NCBI GenBank assembly: GCA_016840385.1
Contig: JAEOSL010000006.1
Location: 1 to 64,000 of the forward strand
From: Candidatus Thorarchaeota archaeon
Lineage (GTDB): Archaea > Asgardarchaeota > Thorarchaeia > Thorarchaeales > Thorarchaeaceae
Length of the DNA stretch: 64,000 nt
Direction: 5' to 3'
Part shown: positions 1 through 7,201 of the stretch, piece by piece
How the letters are laid out: the number at the start of each line of letters is the position of its first letter
Position numbering within the stretch: the stretch's first letter is position 1
Notes under the pieces: model-generated
What the model was told of the DNA's origin: nothing
Database searches by the model: none
What the model saw: only the letters and a program-made list of their open reading frames with translations
Translations under genes and position numbers: made by a program

Positions 1-248
1 CACACAAGGTTTTGCTTGAAATCACTGATGATGCTGGTGGGCTTCCTCTTGACATTCAAGATTTCCTAAATAACTCTGATACCCTTTCCGGTTCAACTAC
101 TCCCGGGATGGGGCTTGGCATAATCCTAATCCGTGGAATGGCTAAACTGTCTAATATTGTACTACGAGTTGAGAACACGCCGCTCCAACAAAGAACTGGC
201 ACCACCTATCATCTTGAGTTTGATAAAGCAATTACTGCTGACGCCTAG
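1..248 (+). CDS. C-terminal fragment of a sensor histidine kinase (cut by window edge)
   Basis: The reading frame is open at the left edge (codons begin at base 3) and stops at TAG 246-248. The visible part is the ATP-binding (HATPase_c) end of a histidine kinase: a G1-like box (DDAGGLP), a G2-like box (GMGLGIILIRGMAKL), and a final strand ending RTGTTYHLEF. The kinase would phosphorylate its own histidine in response to a signal; its sensor part lies outside the window. It is the leftmost cargo visible in the S19-tail array and has the same orientation as the complete kinase at 9087-10526. Confidence 0.8.
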   Translation, partial: HKVLLEITDDAGGLPLDIQDFLNNSDTLSGSTTPGMGLGIILIRGMAKLSNIVLRVENTPLQQRTGTTYHLEFDKAITADA

Positions 249-307
249 ACTGTTACAGATCCGATATTAGCATGAAAGTGGTTATCGACACCTTTCTCCA
301 TAACCGC

Positions 308-343
308 TTGCTATAGAACAGAACACCAAGGTCAGTCTTGATT
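308..343 (+). repeat. Short dispersed repeat, copy 1 (partner at 4651-4686)
   Basis: A stretch beginning TATAGAACAGAACACCAAGG resembles 4651-4686 closely, including the following TTGATT. Both copies lie just upstream of an S19-tail unit. At 4688 the repeat runs directly into a remnant of the LAGLIDADG-protein tail; here it runs into a short stretch (ends TGA 360-362) that could be an even more decayed remnant of the same tail. I infer that it is part of the ancestral element. Confidence 0.45.
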
Positions 344-377
344 GGAGAATGATGGTATTTGAGAAAAGTGAAAGAGT

Positions 378-501
378 AGCTCCTTTCTTCTCAGAGAAAA
401 GAGCTAATTATCTTCTATTTTAGCGGTACGTAAGCTGAAGACTTGGTAGCACCAATTCCGGGGTTGCCATGTTTCACGCGCCCCATAGGGCTAGAGCTTT
501 C
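378..501 (-). repeat. S19-tail repeat A: terminator hairpin plus displaced 3' end of rps19
   Basis: On the minus strand, 498 to 415 reads as the last codons of ribosomal protein S19 (SSSPMGRVKH, then GIGATKSSAYVPLK and TAG). It is followed by a hairpin made of AGCTC (378-382) and GAGCT (401-405). The stop codon of the flavodoxin gene (505-507) lies a few bases upstream of the tail. The tail has no S19 start and is not a gene. Several codons differ synonymously from the intact gene. Confidence 0.93.
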
Positions 502-504
502 TAA

Positions 505-1089
505 TTATCCAAAATCAATACTTTCAACCCATGAACGAATAGCATCCCAGTCTCTATAATCTCCTTCTTTTCCTATCTCTCCATCTCTATCTTTTATTCT
601 AATAATAAACAAATATAATTTCAAAATCATAGTGAGGAAAAAAGATAATTTGCTATAATCTAAAACACCCGCAATTTCCCCCATACTTACAGGTTTAACC
701 AGAGGAGCAATATCATATACTTTATCAGAATATCCTTTGACTTGTCGGGCTGTTTTCTCATTTTTTTGAGCCAATACCGCGCAAGTAAAAAAGAATGCCA
801 CAGGTATTTTACTTAATATTTCTTGGTTATTCTTAACAAATTTACTTGCATCGGACATCCACTTATCATATCTAATTGGGCTACCTATTACTATACGATC
901 ATAAGAAGTCAAATCAACCGTTTCTCTAACATGTTTAATTTCTACAATATTACCATTTTCGGATAATACATTCCCTATAAAATCAGCAATCTCTCCTGTA
1001 GATCCGGCCTCACTATCATAGGCAACTAAAACTTTATGACCATTTTTGATATCATTTTTGTTTTCGTGCATACTCACTCGATTTTTCAT
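505..1089 (-). CDS. Flavodoxin-domain protein (HemG-like)
   Basis: About 194 residues, probably slightly fewer since the first Met has an alternative at MHENKN. The N-terminal half is a flavodoxin fold: KVLVAYDSEAGSTGEIA forms the FMN phosphate-binding loop and RIVIGSPIRYDKW the second FMN loop, as in protoporphyrinogen-oxidase-type flavodoxins. A hydrophobic helix (FFLTMILKLYLFIIRI) lies near the C-terminus. The likely role is electron transfer or quinone/flavin redox chemistry; the substrate is unknown. It is the only gene between S19 tails A and B, ends a few bases from tail A, and has an AT-rich region with a TATA-like ATTTAAAG upstream, so it probably carries its own promoter. Confidence 0.8.
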   Translation of the reverse strand: MKNRVSMHENKNDIKNGHKVLVAYDSEAGSTGEIADFIGNVLSENGNIVEIKHVRETVDLTSYDRIVIGSPIRYDKWMSDASKFVKNNQEILSKIPVAFFFTCAVLAQKNEKTARQVKGYSDKVYDIAPLVKPVSMGEIAGVLDYSKLSFFLTMILKLYLFIIRIKDRDGEIGKEGDYRDWDAIRSWVESIDFG

Positions 1090-1160
1090 AAAATCGGCAC
1101 TTTAAATATATTACTTTTAACTTCTGAATTATCATTGAGGAATGACAAAATGAAAGAACA

Positions 1161-1276
1161 GCTCTTCTCTCCAAGAAGAAAAGAGCCAATCGCTTCTATT
1201 TCAGCGGTACGTAAGCTGAAGACTTGGTAGCTCCGATTCCGGGGTTACCATGTTTAACTCTCGCCATAGGCAAGCT
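1161..1276 (-). repeat. S19-tail repeat B
   Basis: Minus strand 1276 to 1196 encodes SLPMARVKHG through GIGATKSSAYVPLK and TAG. The hairpin arms are GCTCTTCTCT (1161-1170) and AAGAGC (1181-1186). The common left flank AAAATGAAAGA precedes the hairpin. The tail separates the flavodoxin module from the membrane-protein module. Confidence 0.93.
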
Positions 1277-1335
1277 GCGTAAAGCAATATCCATTATAGT
1301 CTAAATTATCGTTCATTCATTAGGAGCTTTGATAC

Positions 1336-1815
1336 ATGACAGATGACATTGTACCATATAATTCGATAATGAATTTTAGAATCATTTTTAGTATAATCAT
1401 AGTTTTCCTTGTTGTGCTCTTGGCTCCCTTTGCTTATTGCTTTGATGTAGGACCTGGTCCAGATTCTGTTGAAGCTATCATTTGGCACTATATCGAAGCT
1501 CCTTGGTATACTGGATTCCGATTCCAAAATCCCTTCAGATACTTTCCGTATATTTTTGTTAGAATGCTCTTTCTACTTCAGTTCCTAAGATACGTATTGG
1601 GAAAGACCTCGCAAAAGGCAACACTTCTAGTTGCAGCATATAGTGAACTGCATGTGGGACTGCTCTCTCTCCCTGTATTCATCTCTTGGTACTTTGGTCT
1701 TGGATTATTCTCAGCACCTGGTGGTGACCCTTTTCTACCAATCTTCCTTCCTCTTCCGATCTTATTCTTACTAGTTACTTTTGTGATATTCATTGATAGA
1801 CGCCGCTCGAACTAG
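1336..1815 (+). CDS. Small membrane protein of the DVGPGP family (cargo)
   Basis: 159 residues. It has a hydrophobic N-terminal segment (IIFSIIIVFLVVLLAPFAY), the motif DVGPGPDSVEAIIW, a mid-protein hydrophobic stretch, and a C-terminal helix (PIFLPLPILFLLVTFVIF). Function unknown. It is clearly homologous to the protein at 28842-29282, which shares DVGPGP, AIxW and PIxxPxPIL at equivalent positions. That second copy sits inside a duplicated etfA tail, so this family is cargo at two tail-duplication loci. It is the sole gene between S19 tails B and C. The start is supported by alignment with the paralogue rather than by a clear ribosome binding site. Confidence 0.8.
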   Translation: MTDDIVPYNSIMNFRIIFSIIIVFLVVLLAPFAYCFDVGPGPDSVEAIIWHYIEAPWYTGFRFQNPFRYFPYIFVRMLFLLQFLRYVLGKTSQKATLLVAAYSELHVGLLSLPVFISWYFGLGLFSAPGGDPFLPIFLPLPILFLLVTFVIFIDRRRSN

Positions 1816-1859
1816 ACTATGCTGAATTCTCTGTTTGTATTGAATAAATGAAAGAAAAG

Positions 1860-1980
1860 ACCTTCTCTCTGAAAAGAAACGAGCCAATCGCTTCTATTTC
1901 AGCGGTACGTAAGCTGAAGACTTGGTAGCACCGATTCCGGGATTTCCGTGCTTAACTCTGGCCATAGGCGAGCTGAATTC
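1860..1980 (-). repeat. S19-tail repeat C
   Basis: Minus strand 1980 to 1894 encodes EFSSPMARVKHG through GIGATKSSAYVPLK and TAG. It keeps the E-F residues that precede this segment in intact S19, so it is the longest preserved tail. The hairpin is weaker here. Bases 1892-1976 are identical to 8809-8893 (repeat H). Confidence 0.94.
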
Positions 1981-2115
1981 GTGTGATTATGACAAATGGG
2001 TTTCACTCACTATTATCCACTTACACATACAATTAGGATTGCATTGTAAAATATGATTTACTAACCAAATACAATAATATGCTGGCGCGTTAGCATATCG
2101 TTTGGAGGCTATAAG

Positions 2116-2235
2116 ATGGGCGGTAAAAGATATTCTTGTATTGATTGTAACAGGCAAATAAAGCATAAAGGAAGATGCCTTGCCTGCAATTCGAAAGCTA
2201 AAAAAAGAAAAGCCGCACAGGACCGAAAATATTGA
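2116..2235 (+). CDS. 39-residue zinc-ribbon protein
   Basis: A very small ORF opens with ATG 2116 and stops at TGA 2233-2235. A strong ribosome binding site GGAGG (2104-2107 region) sits at proper spacing. The protein has two CxxC pairs (CIDC and CLAC) separated by about 11 residues, and a very basic tail (KAKKRKAAQDRKY). It is probably a zinc-binding nucleic-acid-binding mini-protein. It precedes a remnant of the LAGLIDADG-protein tail on the same strand in this module. No family is assigned. Confidence 0.65.
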   Translation: MGGKRYSCIDCNRQIKHKGRCLACNSKAKKRKAAQDRKY

Positions 2236-2347
2236 TTTCTTATAAACCAAGAAATTCGGAAATACAAAAGAGAGTAATCAAAGTTTGAAGTAAATGATCC
2301 CATTACTTCACTTCTTATTCGACTCTTGAAATATGAAAGGAGCATAG

Positions 2348-2575
2348 GCACAGCATATAATACAGCATAATCCAGAAAAATTACTAGCGTATAGAAACGA
2401 AGTTGACTTCGTAAGAATTATCGCAGAACTCTCTCTGAAACCATCTGAGCGAGCTATTTCATGTCCACCTGAAGATATTGTAAAGAAAGAGAAAGTAGAC
2501 AAATGGGTTGAATCCGAACCAGAATTGAAAAGAAAAGCACGAGATGATTTTAGAACTAATGGTGTCAACTTCTGA
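2348..2575 (+). pseudogene. Remnant of a LAGLIDADG/HTH-protein C-terminus (module C-D)
   Basis: The frame after TAG 2345-2347 reads to TGA 2573-2575. It contains SCPPEDIVKKEKVDKWVESE followed by PELKRKARDDF. The end of the protein at 17181-20021 reads KCPPDDIRKRSKVERWVES followed by RPDLKEKI, an obvious match. Only about 75 codons remain, with no start and no endonuclease core, so this is a relic of a related element rather than a gene. Confidence 0.85.
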
Positions 2576-2667
2576 TTTCTAAGATTGAGAAAATGAAATC
2601 CAGAAGATTCCTTTATCTACATCCTCAACTACCAGTCAGGAATTGATAGATGGACTCTCCATTTCGC

Positions 2668-3075
2668 TTATTCAGGTGTATTTGATGATCCTGGTATTAT
2701 TAAGAAAGAGTAACAAAGGTTGCAGGCAGCAAATGAGTTCCATCCCAACCAAGACAGGTTTTCGTTATACACAATTATTGCCCATAAGACAATCACCACA
2801 ACAATCAGAACTACAGCCAAGAGTGTTCTCCTAATGGGAGTACTTTCATATAGCGGACGCATTGCAGCTGACCATCCACCAATCTTCTTTCGATCATATA
2901 CCACGAACATACTCATTACGAGAAACATGATGTTGAAAGGAATCGTGAGTATTGGGTTTCCGAAATCTGAGAGGAGGTATGCGAGTGGCCAGACCATAAT
3001 CCAAAGTACTAAATTTGATAGTATGAAAATCCTATCTCTCATTTGTATAGCAGTAGATGTAGGAATACTTGCCAT
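2668..3075 (-). CDS. Small membrane protein, unknown function
   Basis: 135 residues with about three hydrophobic segments: ILSNLVLWIMVWPLAYLL, ILTIPFNIMFLVMSMFVVY and TLLAVVLIVVVIVLWAIIVY. A charged loop (DRKKIGGWSAAMRPLYEST) separates the second and third. No recognised family. It is minus-strand cargo between the LAGLIDADG relic and S19 tail D. A TATA-like stretch lies upstream of the start, so it may be transcribed on its own. Confidence 0.65.
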   Translation of the reverse strand: MASIPTSTAIQMRDRIFILSNLVLWIMVWPLAYLLSDFGNPILTIPFNIMFLVMSMFVVYDRKKIGGWSAAMRPLYESTPIRRTLLAVVLIVVVIVLWAIIVYNENLSWLGWNSFAACNLCYSFLIIPGSSNTPE

Positions 3076-3128
3076 ACATATGTATAATGACTAAACTGAC
3101 ATAAGTTTTTTCAGTGATTTCTGGTTAC

Positions 3129-3235
3129 GCTCTGGAAAAGAGCCAATCGTTCTATTTCAGTGGTACATAAGCTGAAGACTTGGTAGCTCCAATTCCTGGA
3201 TTTCCATGTTTCACGCGTCCCATCGGCGAGCTGAA
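3129..3235 (-). repeat. S19-tail repeat D
   Basis: Minus strand 3235 to 3152 encodes FSSPMGRVKHG through GIGATKSSAYVPLK and TAG. A short hairpin (GCTCT/AGAGC, 3129-3142) follows. The stop codon of the leucine-rich-repeat gene (TAG, 3236-3238) directly abuts the tail, which marks the cargo boundary to the base. Confidence 0.93.
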
Positions 3236-4630
3236 CTATTCCAGGATTTCACTCCATTTCTTGTCTGTATTCTCCACAATCCACCATATAGCATCCTTCA
3301 ATTCCTTACTCATATCTACACCAGACATTGGTGAATTTCCTATCTTTATTTCAAAACCCAACTCTTCAAAGCTATTCTTGATTTGTTCGAGTCCTTCGGT
3401 ATTTGTATTAAGCCGCATATTCAGAGCACTTAGAATTTTGTAACCATACGCAGTTAGCCAGAGTTCACGCAAGTCCACTTCATCATCATTTACACTAATT
3501 CTTACTCTCTCAATCTCTTTCTTCCTGAGTTCAAAGATACACTGAGCGTTTGCTGCTATTTCCCCATGAGTAGTGAGTAATTCTTCAATTCTAAGACCAG
3601 TGGTTGTACCATTTTTGTCCACATTTGTAATAACTTGTTCCACGAAGGTCTTTATGAGAATGCTCTGGATCTCTACAATGGGAGTTTCTGGTGCCATTGA
3701 GAGAAGGGTGTCAGTGAGATTACAATCAATGAATCCATAGTCTGTTAGTCCCAGTGCCGCACGAATGTCATACTGAACTCGGTAGTTGTTCTCATACAGT
3801 TCACTCACCTCATAAAGAAAATCCCAGGGATAGAAACATGTTGGATGGGAATAGAATAACTCCGTTAATCGGTTGGAGCGTGATCGAAGCCATGTGAATC
3901 CAACACCTCCTACATCGAGTTCAGTATTTCTGAATACAGGAGTCATATCAATACTCTCAAGGAGGTTATCTCACAGAAATAATTCCTTAAGACGAGTACA
4001 AGAACTGAGTGGTGTTAGGTCGATATTCCGGAGCTGATTTACATGTAGTCTGAGATCATTAAGATCAACACAGGAGCTGAGTGGTGTGAGGTCAATACTG
4101 TCGAGTTGGTTATTATACAGATAGAGTGTCTGAAGATTAGTGCAGGAACTGAGTGGGGAAAGATCAATGTTTTGCAACTGATTCGTAGATAGGTAGAGTT
4201 TATCGAGTGCAGTACAGGAACTGAGCGGCGTGAGGTCGATATTCGTAAGCTGGTTCTCTAACAATACAAGACCCTTAAGAGCAATACATGCATCGAGTGA
4301 ACTGAGATCGACATTTCCGAGCCGATTTCGACCCAACCAGATACGATGAATATGAGTACAGGAACTGAGTGGGGTAAGGTCGATATTCTGGAATTTGTTC
4401 AGAGAGAGACCGAGTTTCTGAAGATTAGTGCAGGTACTGAGCGGAGTGAGGTCAATATGTTTGAGCTCGTTTCCTCCCAGATTAAGGAATTGTAACTTAG
4501 TGCAGCAACTGAGTGGAGAAAGGTCAATCCTTTCGATGTGTTGCTCTGTAAGATCTATGATATCTACATCCTGCTTGAATTCTGCCTGTTTTTCTCCAAA
4601 TGAAGTTGTGAACTTTAGTTTGATACTCAT
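3236..4630 (-). pseudogene. Leucine-rich-repeat protein interrupted by one in-frame TGA
   Basis: Two open frames, 4630-3971 and 3946-3236, lie in the same frame and are separated only by TGA 3973-3971. Reading through gives a 464-residue protein: a short N-terminal region (MSIKLKFTTSFGEKQ), then about nine tandem leucine-rich repeats of about 22 residues (consensus LxLxxNxLxxIDLTPLSSCT), then a helical C-terminal domain (from about residue 240) ending KKWSEILE. The TGA falls at a variable position of the last repeat, and the sequence after it (DNLLESIDMTP) continues the repeat pattern. This is most likely a nonsense mutation or sequencing error; recoding is possible but unsupported. Such repeats usually bind proteins. 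It is cargo between tails D and E. Confidence 0.8.
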
Positions 4631-4650
4631 TCCCCTTGCTCCATAGCCTC

Positions 4651-4686
4651 TTGTTATAGAACGGAACACTAAGATAAGTTTTGATT
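4651..4686 (+). repeat. Short dispersed repeat, copy 2 (partner at 308-343)
   Basis: TTATAGAACGGAACACTAAG and the following bases match 308-343. The repeat overlaps the region just upstream of the leucine-rich-repeat start on the other strand and leads straight into the LAGLIDADG-tail relic at 4688. Confidence 0.45.
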
Positions 4687-4687
4687 A

Positions 4688-4747
4688 GAACCTGAGTTGG
4701 AACGAAAAGTACGTGAAGATTTTCGAAATAAAGGTATTAGCATCTGA
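4688..4747 (+). pseudogene. Remnant of a LAGLIDADG/HTH-protein C-terminus (module D-E)
   Basis: Twenty codons including the stop remain: EPELERKVREDFRNKGISI and TGA. This matches the last residues of the relic at 6092-6226 (EPELEGKVRADFKNKGISF) and the relic at 2348-2575. It ends about 30 bases before the hairpin of S19 tail E, the same arrangement as at 6226. Confidence 0.8.
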
Positions 4748-4779
4748 TTTTGTCTGATACACTTACCAAAGTGAAAAGA

Positions 4780-4898
4780 AGCTCTTCTCTAGTAAGAAAA
4801 GAGCTAATCGTCTTCTATTTCAGCGGTACATAGGCTGAAGATTTGGTAGCACCGATTCCTGGATTTCCATGTTTTACGCGTCCCATCGGCGAGCTGAA
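4780..4898 (-). repeat. S19-tail repeat E
   Basis: Minus strand 4898 to 4815 encodes FSSPMGRVKHG through GIGATKSSAYVPLK and TAG. It is preceded by its own in-frame TAG (4901-4899). The hairpin AGCTCTTCTCT / AAGAAAAGAGCT spans 4780-4805. The cargo gene at 4906-5346 stops a few bases away. Confidence 0.93.
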
Positions 4899-4905
4899 CT
4901 AATTT

Positions 4906-5346
4906 TTAGGGAATATCGAAAGATTTAGCACAATTATTGCATGTTGCTGTTCCTTCCACTATATCTGTATCTTTGTAGACGTATCGTGCTTTACAATGAG
5001 GGCAAGTTAATGCACCTGACCACATTATCAAATTCTTCAAGTCTCTAAGTAATTCGTTGAATCGACCTCTTGGTTCCGGAATAATTCTAAGTCTTACTTG
5101 CTCCTTTTCAGGTATTATCGAGAGACACAGAAATATTAGACCAAACGTTTCTACAGATTTGTTAAGGGGAGAAGGTACATGTCCTGGTCCTGCAACATAA
5201 TGATCTTCAAAAAAATATTCGAAAGAGCCATCATCACCCAATGTTCGCTTAGGATATCCTGTTAGATGTTTATCGATATATTGTGTTATTCTATTGAGAT
5301 GTTTCAAATCAAATTCTTCTTCAATCATTTCACTCCAATCCTCCAC
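4906..5346 (-). CDS. Unknown protein with C-terminal zinc ribbon
   Basis: 146 residues and soluble. The N-terminal two-thirds (MEDWSEMIEEEFDLKHLNRI to about residue 110) match no family I know. The last 35 residues form a zinc ribbon with CPHC and CNNC pairs (LTCPHCKARYVYKD ... TATCNNCAKSFDIP). Such ribbons mediate nucleic-acid or protein contacts. It is the only gene between S19 tails E and F, on the same strand as the tails. Confidence 0.7.
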   Translation of the reverse strand: MEDWSEMIEEEFDLKHLNRITQYIDKHLTGYPKRTLGDDGSFEYFFEDHYVAGPGHVPSPLNKSVETFGLIFLCLSIIPEKEQVRLRIIPEPRGRFNELLRDLKNLIMWSGALTCPHCKARYVYKDTDIVEGTATCNNCAKSFDIP

Positions 5347-5418
5347 ATCTTAGCTACAGCATAACTAACTAAAAAATCAATCTTAGTTTGCACTACGCAT
5401 TCGTGGAATGAAAGAATA

Positions 5419-5534
5419 GCTCTCCTCTTCCTTGAGAAAAGAGCCAATCGCTTTTATTTCAGTGGAACATAAGCTGAGGACTTGGTAGCACCGATTCCGG
5501 GGTTTCCATGCTTCACTCTTCCCATTGGTGAGCT
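5419..5534 (-). repeat. S19-tail repeat F
   Basis: Minus strand 5534 to 5454 encodes SSPMGRVKHG through GIGATKSSAYVPLK and TAA. Hairpin GCTCTCCTCTTC / GAGAAAAGAGC spans 5419-5444. This tail uses TAA where the others use TAG, and GTT/CCA codons in VP, so it is among the more divergent at synonymous sites. Confidence 0.93.
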
Positions 5535-5617
5535 GACCGATTTGTTCCTAAGATGTGTGATTACTTTCAGACAAAGCCATAACGGAAAAGCTGTGAAGCT
5601 CAGAATCATCCCAATAC

Positions 5618-5905
5618 CTACTGAAACTGTCTAGCTCCAGTATATGGTGCAACGATGCCATATTTCATGTGGAGTATCAATGGTCCTTTGGAGAAGTCTA
5701 CAACCAGAATATCGGAAGCATTGAACATCAACGCTTTATCATCACTCTCATGGACGACAAAGTTCCCGTAAGATTCATTATATCTATCAATCTTGGAAAT
5801 CTCACCAAGTACAGTATCTGTTGACATGAGTTGTAGACCTTTCTCTTCTGATTTGGCTTTCTTCAGCACAGACTTCAAATACTCCCAGTGTTCGAATTTT
5901 ACCAT
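5618..5905 (-). CDS. Small unknown protein (95 residues)
   Basis: The protein is soluble. It has a helical start (FEHWEYLKSVLKKAKSEEKG) followed by beta-rich sequence (TVLGEISKIDRYNESYGNFVV, LMFNASDILVVDF, ILHMKYGIVAPY). I do not recognise the family; the C-terminal part could be a small beta barrel. It lies between S19 tails F and G, on the same strand as the tails, with a LAGLIDADG-tail relic divergent to it. Confidence 0.55.
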   Translation of the reverse strand: MVKFEHWEYLKSVLKKAKSEEKGLQLMSTDTVLGEISKIDRYNESYGNFVVHESDDKALMFNASDILVVDFSKGPLILHMKYGIVAPYTGARQFQ

Positions 5906-6091
5906 AACGATTCACAACTGACGGTACAGTGTCACAAATATAATCTTATCATATACGTGCAATTTATTCTTGGTAGATGATGATTCTGGTGAATCGCATG
6001 GTTATCTTCGATTACGATATGACTTAGGTGACATAGAGATAAACAACGTCGGAAATAGGCACCGAAACTAGATGTTTGTCTTGTAACAGTT
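5906..6091. other. Spacer with a degraded reading frame
   Basis: No gene. On the plus strand a short open stretch reads VDDDSGESHGYLRLRYDLGD before a stop near 6070. It lies just upstream of, and in a different frame from, the relic at 6092. It may be a frameshifted, more decayed part of the same lost gene, but I cannot align it with confidence. Confidence 0.3.
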
Positions 6092-6226
6092 CATCATCTT
6101 TATCGAGCATATTTAGATTGTAGTTCTGATGATGATAAAGAGAAAGTAGATCGATGGGTTGCATCAGAACCTGAGTTGGAAGGAAAAGTTCGTGCAGATT
6201 TCAAAAACAAGGGTATTAGTTTCTGA
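6092..6226 (+). pseudogene. Remnant of a LAGLIDADG/HTH-protein C-terminus (module F-G)
   Basis: Forty-five codons including the stop read LYRAYLDCSSDDDKEKVDRW, then VASEPELEGKVRADFKNKGI, SF and TGA. The segment Cx(2)DDxxKxxKVxRWVxSxPxL matches the end of the full protein at 17181-20021. No start is present. It stops about 30 bases before the hairpin of S19 tail G. Confidence 0.83.
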
Positions 6227-6258
6227 TATTGCCTGATGTGTTTATCAAAGTGAAAAGA

Positions 6259-6363
6259 AGCTCTTCTCTTGCAAAAGAAAAGAGAGCTTCGTATCTATTT
6301 CAGTGGTACATAAGCTGAGGACTTGGTAGCTCCGATAACTGGATTTCCATGTTTAACTCTTCT
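6259..6363 (-). repeat. S19-tail repeat G (truncated)
   Basis: Minus strand 6363 to 6295 encodes RRVKHGNPVIGATKSSAYVPLK and TAG. The usual SSPM codons upstream are gone and one residue differs (G to V before IGATK). Hairpin AGCTCTTCTCTT / AAGAAAAGAGAGCT spans 6259-6288. Confidence 0.9.
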
Positions 6364-6451
6364 TCCACTTTATCATCAAAAAAAAAAAACAGAAGCACCA
6401 TCTACTTGAGGATGCCTCTTATTATTACTTTATCAATTCTTCATTCAATAA

Positions 6452-7156
6452 TTATGGGATACTGCTAAAGAATGTAATTTGGTTAGAACAAAAGAATAGT
6501 GCCGACGAGGTTGAACTACTAATCAAGCTGAATCGATCAGCTGGAGCTGTAGATACAACTACGAGACTAATCTTCAACTCATATGTCACTCCAGCTGAAA
6601 CTGGAATGAATGTAGTGACACATCCTACATGTAAATAGGTGTAGGTATATGATTGATAATCAGAAGCTACTTGATATCTACTGTAGTCATAGGGGTCGAC
6701 TAATGAACAGGGAGATGTAATATACCCTCCAATTGGATCTGTCAGACCAAGACAACCAAATGCAACATGATGGTAATAATCAGTATACCAATTAAATTGG
6801 TAGTTGAGTCTAACTTGAATATAGCCACTCGAAGATGGTGTGTAGTCCTTTGTTAGATGCGCATCAAGTCTTCCGTATTGACCTGGTGTAGTTTTGCGGA
6901 CATTGATAAAACCTGTCCTATAGGCTGATGCAGTAAATTCGGGATCAGCATACATTGTTGCAGAGTCCCAGTAATATGTTGCTCCTCCTCCATCGGTACC
7001 TGCACCAAGCATCATAGGAAATGTTCCCGCAAATGCAATTGCTACAAAGAATCCAATGAGGAATAAAGCCTTTACCTTAGTTTCTCTATTTTTACCTAGT
7101 TTCAATTTGAAACTCATCCTCCAAATTGATACAAATGCAAACCACCTTAAAAACAC
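6452..7156 (-). CDS. Secreted or membrane-anchored unknown protein
   Basis: Up to 234 residues. The start is uncertain: GTG at 7156 has no ribosome binding site, while ATG 7117 (MSFKLKLGKN) gives a better signal peptide (KALFLIGFFVAIAFAGTFPMML) but has GGAGG directly adjacent. The exported part is rich in Tyr, Ser, Thr and Gly (ATYYWDSATMYADPEF, YQFNWYTDYYHHVAFGC) and looks like a beta-sandwich. No known family. It is downstream of the membrane protein at 7202-8656 on the same strand, with an AT-rich gap that could be a promoter. Confidence 0.6.
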   Translation of the reverse strand: MFLRWFAFVSIWRMSFKLKLGKNRETKVKALFLIGFFVAIAFAGTFPMMLGAGTDGGGATYYWDSATMYADPEFTASAYRTGFINVRKTTPGQYGRLDAHLTKDYTPSSSGYIQVRLNYQFNWYTDYYHHVAFGCLGLTDPIGGYITSPCSLVDPYDYSRYQVASDYQSYTYTYLHVGCVTTFIPVSAGVTYELKISLVVVSTAPADRFSLISSSTSSALFFCSNQITFFSSIP

Positions 7157-7201
7157 TGCTAATTAAAATATTTAATTTTTTAATATTTATTATAGTTTAC
7201 G

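Noticed and set aside
1036..1230. 64-codon plus-strand open frame overlapping tail B
   Set aside because: It overlaps the flavodoxin start on the other strand and reads antisense through the S19 tail; an accidental frame.
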